From Fibrobacter sp. (GTDB lineage: Bacteria; Fibrobacterota; Fibrobacteria; Fibrobacterales; Fibrobacteraceae): DNA of 64,000 bases. The notes under the pieces are model-generated. The model was given only the letters and a program-made list of their open reading frames with translations. It did no database searches and was not told where the DNA came from. This document shows positions 24,754 through 32,120 of this stretch, one piece after another. Position 1 is the first letter of the stretch. Each line of letters opens with the position of its first letter. The translations under genes were made by a program, and so were the position numbers. The stretch lies in assembly GCA_017412605.1 (NCBI GenBank), contig JAFPWY010000010.1, positions 248,001 to 312,000 of the forward strand, given 5' to 3'.

Positions 24754-27700
24754 ATGTTCCGAAGAATTGGGTTTATTTGTGTATTTGCCTTTTTTGCCGT
24801 GATGGCGAGTGCTGCGGTAACCATAACCCCGAAAAAGCCATCAAAGGTGTCTGGTTGCTACCAGATTTCCGATGCCGAGGAACTTTACGGATTTGCTTCC
24901 ATTGTGAACGGGACCGATGGCTTTAAGAGGGATACGGCTGCGTGCGGCAAGCTGGTTAATGATATCGTGGTGAATGAAAATGTCCTTGACGGGAGCGGAA
25001 ACCTCAATGTGGCCGATACGGCAAATTTTGCCCAATGGAAGCCCATGATGCAATTCAGAGGGAAGTTTGATGGCAACAGCCATACGATTTCGGGACTCTA
25101 TGTTAATGGTAGAGACAGTTTTTCTGCTCTGTTCGGTGTGCTGTATCGGCATGAAGAAGACAGCACTGTCATAATCCGTAACCTGGGTGTTGTTGGTTCT
25201 TACTTTTTTTCGCACTCCTATGTCGGTGCTATTGTCGGATATGCGGATGGCGGGGCGATTGTAAGTATTGAAAATTGTTTCAGCAATTCGCGAGTCGAAT
25301 CAGATGGAAATTATGTTGGTGGTCTTGTAGGCATGTCTGTTGCGACCATTCAGCTCAAGAATGTGTATAACTTGGGAACTGTAATTGCAGGTAGCGTTGC
25401 GGGCGGAATTGCAGGCTATCTGTATGTGGGAGGCGTAAAGGTTATCAATGCCTATAACATGGGGTCGGTATCGATTCCGTCATCTTCTTATCGTGCTGGT
25501 GGTCTTGTTGGTTATGTGAATTCAAATGAGGATGCTTCATTTGAAAATTGCTTCAACATGGGATCCGTTACTGGAGAACTTTATATTGGCGGCATTGTGG
25601 GAGATGTTGGCGGGACCTTTTTATTGATGGATGAAGTTTATAATGCTGGAACAATTGTATCGGAACCAGGTGCTGTGGGGAACTCTATTGCAGGAGGCTT
25701 GGCCGGCTCTGTTGGGGCAAAGGCTAAAATCCAGAACGCTTATAATACGGGTACTGTTTCCGGAGGGACTTTTTTGAGCGGCATAGTTGGCTTAGCTTAT
25801 GCCGATATATCTTTGACAAATGTTTATAATGCGGGAACATTGTTGTCAAATCAATCATTTTCAGATTACGTGAAACCTATTGTATTTGTGGATAATAGCT
25901 TGTATTCATCTAATTGTGAAAATGTGTTCTACTTGAATGAAAGCTATAGCTCTTCTGAATGTGGAAAATCTGTGACAAGTGAGCAATTGGAAGATGGTTC
26001 TATCGCCTATTTGCTGCACAATTCATTTTATGACAGCGTGGATGCGTCTGTTTGGGGACAGGATGTTGGGAATGAGGCGTATCCGAATTTCAGGGGATCC
26101 ATAACGGGAGCTTCGTTAAGTTCTTTTGAAGATTTAATTTTGCACACTTACGATGGGGATGCCACAAATTTACCTGTAAAGTATCTGCCAGGATTCGAAT
26201 TGAGACTACCGGTCGTGACGCAGGATGGACGAGCCTTCTATGGTTGGTTTGACAATGCCGAATACAGCGGGAATGCTGTGAAAGTCATTCCTGCGACGGC
26301 TACGGGAACGCTGGAATTTTGGGCTGGATTTAAAACGGAATACAGCATAACGTATGAAACCGATGGCGGCACTCTTGATAGTGCTGCCGCCAAATCCTAC
26401 ATCTCGGGTGATGGTGTCGCCCTTCTCGATCCATTGCCGCGTGACGGTTATATTTTCCGCGGATGGTATGAATCCGGGGATTTTAGCGGAAATCGAGTAC
26501 GTACAATTGGGACGAAGGAAACCGGTGACAAGACTTTCTATGCCCGCTGGTTTGCGAAGAAAGCTCCTTCGACAGACGGAAGCGGATGCTATGTCATCTC
26601 GGATGCTTCGGATTTGTACGGCTTTGCAGCCATAGTGAATGGCTCCGATGGCTTTACGCAGGATTCGGATGCATGCGGCAAGTTGACAAAGGACATCGTG
26701 GTCAACGAGAACGTTTTAACTGTGAACGGGACGCTCAATGTTGCCGATACGGCGGATTTTATCGAGTGGACTCCGATAATGTACTTCAAAGGAGTCTTTG
26801 ACGGTCAGGGACATACGATTTCGGGACTCTATTTCAACGATGATGATGAATATGCGGATGCTATCGGTTTGTTTGGTCTTGTTCAGAACGCTGAAATAAA
26901 GAACTTGGGAGTTGTTGGCTCGTTCTTTAGGGGCAATTCGTGTCTTGGTGGTGTCGTGGGCCTTTCGGTGGATTCGTTAAAGATGGAAAATGTTTTTAAC
27001 AAGTCCCGTATCGAGGCTGATGCACAGTCGGCGGGTGGCCTTTTGGGTGCTGCTGTGAGCTTAGGATTTGTGGAAATCCGGAATAGCTACAATATGGGCG
27101 CTGTCACCGGGAATGGAGATGTAGGCGGACTAGTCGGTTATGCTAGCGATGTTTCCATGCGCTTTGTCAACGTCTATAATGTGGGCTCGGTTACATGCAA
27201 CAATAACAATCCCTCTTACGCTTATGTAGGCGGCATAGTGGGATATTCTTCAAGCGATATGGAAATTCTGAACGGATTCAATGTGGGTGCTGTTTCTGGA
27301 AGAGAGTATGTGGGCGGAATAGTCGGAATGACTTCGGAAGACTTTATTTTTGTTAACGTCTATAATGCGGGGAGACTCACGATATCCGGAAATGGGAGCT
27401 ACGTTCATGCTATTGTGGGATATGCCTATAGTTATATTCGTGACCATGTTTATAACAATGTATTCTATCAGGACAGTGAGTGGCCCGATACGATTGGTTC
27501 TGCCGTAACCGGCGAAATGGTAGAGAATGGCTCGCTTGCTTACCTGCTGCACAATTTTGTGAGTGACAGCGTAGATGCGACGGTCTGGGGGCAGGATGTG
27601 GGTACAGACGATTATCCGAATTTCAGCGGGAGCGTGATAGGAATTACTTCGGCTGCGTTTGAAGATTTGGTCCTGCATTCCTGTGCCGAAGAAACTTCTG

Positions 27701-29937
27701 AGTTGCCGGACAAGTATGTCCCTGGATATGTTTTCACGCTTCCCAAGCCGGAGTGCGAAAATTATGTGTTCTGGGGATGGTTCGATAATCCGGAATACAC
27801 CGGGGAACCTGTGGAAGACATTCCTGCAACGGCTACGGGAACGCAGGAATTCTGGGGTAAGTTTGGTAGTACATATAACATAACTTACGAAACAAATGGG
27901 GGAACGCTGGATTCCGATGCGGCTGAATTCTATGTCAATGGAGTGAATACGCCGCTTACCAAAAATGTGTATCGTAGCGGATATATTTTCACAGGATGGT
28001 TTGAATCCGATGATTTTAGTGGCGACCGTTTGTTTGAAATCGGTTCGGGAGCGACAGGCGATAAGGTCCTGTATGCCCGGTGGTTCAAGATAAAAAAGCC
28101 TTCGAAAGATGCTGATGGATGCTATGTCATCAAGAATGTTTCGGAACTTTACGGTTTTGCAGCCCTTGTGAATGGAACGTCTAGCACTTTCGGCGAAGAC
28201 GATGCCTGCGCCTCCCTTGACAGCGACATCGTGGTGAACGAGAACGTTACTGACAAGTACGGGGATATCAATGAAGCTGATTCGGCTGGCTTTATGCCAT
28301 GGACTCCGATTAATGGGTTTGCCGGAAAGTTCGACGGTAAGGGTCATGTAATTCGTGGCTTGTATTTCAATGAATCGGAAAGGCCGAGCGACTGCGACGG
28401 TGAATATGGATGCGGATTTTTCGGTTGGCTCGCTGAAGCGCCGAATAAAGATACGATTGTCATTGAGAACGTGGGTATAGAAGATTCCTATTTTGCTTAT
28501 CACGATTATGGCGTGGGCGCCTTGGTCGGGGTTGTACAAGGAGTCAGCTATACAAATAGAATTACGCATGTCAGGATTTCAAACTGCTATAGCACATCTA
28601 CCGTAGTAGGCGATGGCTATGTGGGTGGCATTGTGGGTAAAGTTGTAAGACTCACATCTTCTGTTATTGAGAACTGCTATAACACAGGTAAGATTGTCGC
28701 CCGGGACCATGCTGCCGGGGGATTGGTCGGTGCTGTGGACGTGGACACTGACTTGAAGATGGTGAACAGCTACAATGCGGGCCCAATCATGGTTGCGAGT
28801 TACCGGAAGTCGGGATTGTCCTTGGTTGGACAAGACTATAGCGAGGTGGATGTAGAAAATAGCTACTACTTGAAAGTTTTTGATGATGATGATGAATACT
28901 ACGGGTTCGCAGTGACTCCTGAACAGTTTGAGAACGGGTCCGTGGCAATCGTTTTGCATGACGGTGTGAACGGTTCCATATGGGGACAGGATGTCGGGAA
29001 GGAATCCTTGCCGAATTTCAGCGGGAAGGTCAAGAATCCTACGGCCAAACAATACAATGTAACATTCCACACGTTCGAAGGCGACACGCTGAGCTACTTT
29101 AAAAAGTATGTGGCAGGCTTGCCGAGGACGCTGCCCGATACGGCCTTTAGGGTGGGGTATTTGTTCGAGGGATGGTATGCTGATTCTGCTTTGTTGAATC
29201 CCGTTTCGCTAATCGATACATCTGATCGTGGAGATCTGGATTTCTACGCTATGTGGACGCCAAAACTATATTATATCTGGATTTATAAGAATATCGGTTG
29301 GGGCGGCGAAGTTGTTGGCCAAAGTAGCAACTATAGTTACATGTACGGCGATACCGTGGAATTGGAGGCTGTTCCTAATGAAGGCTTCAAGTTTGGCTAT
29401 TGGGGTGACATCTTGGATAGTGTGAATGCAAAGCGTCAGATTGTCGTTGTTCGCGACTCCATCTTCACCGTGTATTTCAATAGGATCAGTTCGAGCAGTG
29501 TGTCTAGCTCGTCCAGTGCCAAGTCGAGCTCCAGCACCGCCAAGGCTAAGTCAAGTTCTTCTAGTGACAAAGTCAGTTCGAGTAGCAAGAATGGCAAGTC
29601 GAGCTCTAGCAAGGGAGCAAAGTCAAGCTCTTCATGCCGCGGCGACGAGTGCGGGAAAGATATGCCGATTGTAATTGAACTTCTTTGCAACGGCAAGAAG
29701 TGTAGCGATGCCTTGGCTGCGGAGGTTACGATGCCGCAATTCCATGTCACTGTCGTCGGCAGGGACATCCAGGTGATGGAGGCGCGCGTCGGTAGCCCGT
29801 ATGCGCTCTTTGACCTGCAAGGAGGCATTGTCCTTTCGGGCCAGGTCGGGAAAGTTGACTTCACTATTCCGGCTCCGCATTCGGGAAGTTATCTTGTACG
29901 GGTCGGTAATTGGACCAAGCGCGTGACCGTGCGGTAA
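24754..29937 (+). CDS. Very large secreted GLUG/InlB-repeat surface protein with T9SS-like C-terminal tail
   Basis: 1727 residues from the ATG at 24754, preceded by GGAGG; an in-frame ATG at 24700 lacks one. Signal peptide to about residue 20. Three similar modules start near residues 24, 602 and 1115 with GCY-ISDA-ELYGFA, then GLUG-type beta-helix repeats (GGLVGY, YNMGSV, YNAGT forms) and an InlB/Listeria-Bacteroides repeat (GYIFRGWY-SGDFSG...YARWF). A divergent InlB-like repeat follows at about 1505-1575. A Ser/Lys linker spans about 1579-1628, and a C-terminal FDLQGGIVLSG...YLVRVG...VTVR tail resembles T9SS sorting domains. It is probably a surface adhesin; the ligand is unknown. Confidence 0.85.
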   Translation: MFRRIGFICVFAFFAVMASAAVTITPKKPSKVSGCYQISDAEELYGFASIVNGTDGFKRDTAACGKLVNDIVVNENVLDGSGNLNVADTANFAQWKPMMQFRGKFDGNSHTISGLYVNGRDSFSALFGVLYRHEEDSTVIIRNLGVVGSYFFSHSYVGAIVGYADGGAIVSIENCFSNSRVESDGNYVGGLVGMSVATIQLKNVYNLGTVIAGSVAGGIAGYLYVGGVKVINAYNMGSVSIPSSSYRAGGLVGYVNSNEDASFENCFNMGSVTGELYIGGIVGDVGGTFLLMDEVYNAGTIVSEPGAVGNSIAGGLAGSVGAKAKIQNAYNTGTVSGGTFLSGIVGLAYADISLTNVYNAGTLLSNQSFSDYVKPIVFVDNSLYSSNCENVFYLNESYSSSECGKSVTSEQLEDGSIAYLLHNSFYDSVDASVWGQDVGNEAYPNFRGSITGASLSSFEDLILHTYDGDATNLPVKYLPGFELRLPVVTQDGRAFYGWFDNAEYSGNAVKVIPATATGTLEFWAGFKTEYSITYETDGGTLDSAAAKSYISGDGVALLDPLPRDGYIFRGWYESGDFSGNRVRTIGTKETGDKTFYARWFAKKAPSTDGSGCYVISDASDLYGFAAIVNGSDGFTQDSDACGKLTKDIVVNENVLTVNGTLNVADTADFIEWTPIMYFKGVFDGQGHTISGLYFNDDDEYADAIGLFGLVQNAEIKNLGVVGSFFRGNSCLGGVVGLSVDSLKMENVFNKSRIEADAQSAGGLLGAAVSLGFVEIRNSYNMGAVTGNGDVGGLVGYASDVSMRFVNVYNVGSVTCNNNNPSYAYVGGIVGYSSSDMEILNGFNVGAVSGREYVGGIVGMTSEDFIFVNVYNAGRLTISGNGSYVHAIVGYAYSYIRDHVYNNVFYQDSEWPDTIGSAVTGEMVENGSLAYLLHNFVSDSVDATVWGQDVGTDDYPNFSGSVIGITSAAFEDLVLHSCAEETSELPDKYVPGYVFTLPKPECENYVFWGWFDNPEYTGEPVEDIPATATGTQEFWGKFGSTYNITYETNGGTLDSDAAEFYVNGVNTPLTKNVYRSGYIFTGWFESDDFSGDRLFEIGSGATGDKVLYARWFKIKKPSKDADGCYVIKNVSELYGFAALVNGTSSTFGEDDACASLDSDIVVNENVTDKYGDINEADSAGFMPWTPINGFAGKFDGKGHVIRGLYFNESERPSDCDGEYGCGFFGWLAEAPNKDTIVIENVGIEDSYFAYHDYGVGALVGVVQGVSYTNRITHVRISNCYSTSTVVGDGYVGGIVGKVVRLTSSVIENCYNTGKIVARDHAAGGLVGAVDVDTDLKMVNSYNAGPIMVASYRKSGLSLVGQDYSEVDVENSYYLKVFDDDDEYYGFAVTPEQFENGSVAIVLHDGVNGSIWGQDVGKESLPNFSGKVKNPTAKQYNVTFHTFEGDTLSYFKKYVAGLPRTLPDTAFRVGYLFEGWYADSALLNPVSLIDTSDRGDLDFYAMWTPKLYYIWIYKNIGWGGEVVGQSSNYSYMYGDTVELEAVPNEGFKFGYWGDILDSVNAKRQIVVVRDSIFTVYFNRISSSSVSSSSSAKSSSSTAKAKSSSSSDKVSSSSKNGKSSSSKGAKSSSSCRGDECGKDMPIVIELLCNGKKCSDALAAEVTMPQFHVTVVGRDIQVMEARVGSPYALFDLQGGIVLSGQVGKVDFTIPAPHSGSYLVRVGNWTKRVTVR

Positions 29938-30023
29938 AAAATTTTGACCACCTTTGGAGTCCGCTTGACGCTAATTTAATGTATTTTTTTTAAGAAATGT
30001 ATATTCAGTGAAGGAGATTTGCC

Positions 30024-30668
30024 ATGGTTTATACGAAATTCTTGGCTTTAGCCGGTGTGGCTGCGATGCTTGCCGCTTGCGGCGGCGACAGCGATTCAAA
30101 CGCAAAGGGAACTGAACCTGTCGAAGATCTTCCAACAGCAATGTTCGAAGGGCCTCTTACCGACGCCCGTGATGGCCAAACCTATAAGACGGTCACCATT
30201 GGCTTGCAGACGTGGATGGCTCAAAACCTCAATTACGAAATGGCAAACTCATATTGCTACAACAATGAATCGGCCAATTGCCCAACTTATGGGCGCTTCT
30301 ACACATGGGCTGCCGCGATGATGGCATGCCCCACGGGCTGGCACCTGCCGAGCGAGACGGAATGGCAAACCCTGTTCACGGTGGTGGGCGGTAGTACCGT
30401 TGCGGGCATTGTTCTCAAGTCGCAGAGTGGCTGGTCCAAAAACGGGAACGGCATGGATGCCTACGGGTTCTCGGCATTGCCTGCTGGGTATAGGGATTAC
30501 CGTGGGGAATACATCAACGAGGGCTACGGCGCGCACTTCTGGAGTTCTGCTGGGAGCCTTAGTGGTGGCGCGTTCTACATGGTCATGTACAGCGATATCG
30601 ACAATGCGTACCTGTACGACATCAGTAAGAACACTGGGAACTCTGTCCGTTGCGTAAAGGACGAGTAA
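30024..30668 (+). CDS. FISUMP-domain lipoprotein (TIGR02145)
   Basis: 214 residues. Lipobox MLAAC then GGDSD at about residue 19. The rest is one complete Fibrobacter major paralogous domain: DARDGQTYKTVTIGLQTWMA, QNLNYE, a CYN...CPTYGRFYTW segment, CPTGWHLPSETEWQTL, YGFSALPAGYRD, WSSAG and the terminal SVRCVKDE. The domain is shared by dozens of Fibrobacter surface proteins and has a C-type-lectin-like or FGE-like look; the ligand is unknown. AAGGAG lies about 9 bases before the ATG. A palindromic repeat follows directly after the stop. Confidence 0.88.
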   Translation: MVYTKFLALAGVAAMLAACGGDSDSNAKGTEPVEDLPTAMFEGPLTDARDGQTYKTVTIGLQTWMAQNLNYEMANSYCYNNESANCPTYGRFYTWAAAMMACPTGWHLPSETEWQTLFTVVGGSTVAGIVLKSQSGWSKNGNGMDAYGFSALPAGYRDYRGEYINEGYGAHFWSSAGSLSGGAFYMVMYSDIDNAYLYDISKNTGNSVRCVKDE

Positions 30669-30682
30669 GGTCGGGAGTTTTA

Positions 30683-30747
30683 CAGAAACCCGTGACGCTC
30701 GGTCATAGCCATGCAAGCATGGCTGCGACGCTCGCTTACAGGGTTTT
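30683..30747. repeat. REP-like palindromic repeat after the FISUMP gene
   Basis: CAGAAACCC, CGCTCGGTCATAGCCATG, CAAG, CATGGCTGCGACGCTCGC and GGGTTTT in order; the inner part GCCATGCAAGCATGGC is a hairpin. It is the same element as the one at 7420-7485. Confidence 0.85.
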
Positions 30748-30877
30748 AGGGGTGGAGGGCGTTTCTTCCCCCTTTTTTACAAATAAATCGTGCCAAAATC
30801 CCCGCCATAATTGTATTTTTCTGTGCGGTACCGAACGATACCTTTAAAAATGCACAAACTGCAAAAAAGGTTAAATT

Positions 30878-31909
30878 ATGCTTGATTTGAACACTGTCGA
30901 TTGGAAGACGCTCCCCTTCGGTTATTATGACACCGATTACAATGTCCGCTGCTACTACCGCGATGGCAAGTGGGGCAAGGTTGAACTTTCTTCTTCCAAG
31001 GACATTAGCATCCACATGGCCGCGACTTGCTTGCATTACGGCCAGGAAGGTTTCGAAGGCCTCAAGGCTTACACGGGCAAGGACGGCAAGGTCCGTATCT
31101 TCCGCGTCGACGAGAATGCCAAGCGCATGCAGAACACCGCGAACCGCGTGCTCATGGCTGTTCCGCCGGTCGAACTGTTCCGCGAGATGGTCCACACAGT
31201 GGTGAAGGCCAACGCCCGCTTTATTCCGCCTTACGGTCACGGCGCAACGCTCTACATCCGCCCGCTCCTCATCGGTACGAGCCCGGAAGTCGGCGTGAAG
31301 CCCTCCGACGAATACCTGCTGTTGATGTTCGTGACTCCGGTGGGTCCGTACTTCAAGGACGGGTTCAAGCCGGTCGACATGATGATCAGCCGCAACTTCG
31401 ACCGCGCCGCTCCGCAGGGTACGGGTACGGTGAAGGTCGGCGGTAACTACGCTGCCAGCTTGCTTTCCCTCGCCGAAGCCAAGAAACTCGGCTACTCCAG
31501 CACCATCTACCTGGATGCGAAGGAAAAGAAGTACATCGACGAATGCGGTCCGGCAAACTTCTTCGGCATCAAGGGCAAGACCTACGTGACCCCGAAGTCC
31601 GAATCCATTCTGCCGTCCATTACGAACAAGAGTTTGCAGCAGTTGGCTGAATACCTCGGCTACACTGTGGAACGCCGCCAGGTTCCGTTCGAAGAACTCG
31701 CTGAATTCTCCGAAACCGCCGAATGCGGTACCGCTGCCGTGATTACCCCGATCAAGAAGATTGTGGATCCGGTTGCCGGCAAGGAATTCACCTACGGTGA
31801 CGGTAAGAATCCGGGTCCGGTCTGCACGGAACTCTTCACGAAGTACACCGCTATCCAGTTCGGCGAAGCGGAAGATCCGTTCGGCTGGACTGAAGTGGTC
31901 GACGTGTAA
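30878..31909 (+). CDS. ilvE: Branched-chain amino acid aminotransferase
   Basis: 343 residues, class IV PLP fold. Landmarks are CLHYGQEGFEGLKAY, YIRPLLIGT, the PLP lysine in GTVKVGGNYAASL (Lys186), YLDAKEKKYIDECGPANFFG and the late TAECGTAAVITPI. The length and the ECGPANFF motif fit the second bacterial BCAT subgroup. It interconverts leucine, isoleucine and valine with their keto acids in the cytoplasm. AAAAAGG precedes the ATG by about 7 bases. It is monocistronic, with a strong terminator after it. Confidence 0.95.
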   Translation: MLDLNTVDWKTLPFGYYDTDYNVRCYYRDGKWGKVELSSSKDISIHMAATCLHYGQEGFEGLKAYTGKDGKVRIFRVDENAKRMQNTANRVLMAVPPVELFREMVHTVVKANARFIPPYGHGATLYIRPLLIGTSPEVGVKPSDEYLLLMFVTPVGPYFKDGFKPVDMMISRNFDRAAPQGTGTVKVGGNYAASLLSLAEAKKLGYSSTIYLDAKEKKYIDECGPANFFGIKGKTYVTPKSESILPSITNKSLQQLAEYLGYTVERRQVPFEELAEFSETAECGTAAVITPIKKIVDPVAGKEFTYGDGKNPGPVCTELFTKYTAIQFGEAEDPFGWTEVVDV

Positions 31910-31952
31910 GAGCTACGAGGCCGCTCGTCTCTGACTCTCTATGAGTTTAAAA

Positions 31953-31984
31953 GGGCTTTCGGATTGTTCCGAAAGCCTTTTTTT
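31953..31984 (+). terminator. Intrinsic terminator of ilvE
   Basis: GGCTTTCGGA, TTGT loop, TCCGAAAGCC, then seven Ts; a perfect 10-bp stem. Confidence 0.92.
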
Positions 31985-31993
31985 GTGATAAAT

Positions 31994-32055
31994 TCCTCTT
32001 GAGCCCCGAGCCTTGAGCCTCGCACCTCATACCTCATAGCTCACCGCTCATTGCT
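31994..32055. repeat. Degenerate tandem heptamer array (CTCATAC type)
   Basis: About nine 7-base units: CTTGAGC, CCCGAGC, CTTGAGC, CTCGCAC, CTCATAC, CTCATAG, CTCACCG, CTCATTG, CTAAAG. The consensus differs from the YTAG arrays elsewhere in the window, but the period is the same. It sits just after the ilvE terminator. Confidence 0.75.
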
Positions 32056-32120
32056 AAAGTTGCTTTTTCTATAAATTAATATATATTAAATAAATGTTCT
32101 TCCACTAAAAGGAGTTGGTT

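Noticed and set aside
24521-24802. Plus-strand 93-residue frame before the giant gene
   Set aside because: It reads through the hairpin and across the start of the giant gene in another frame; no homology or ribosome binding site.
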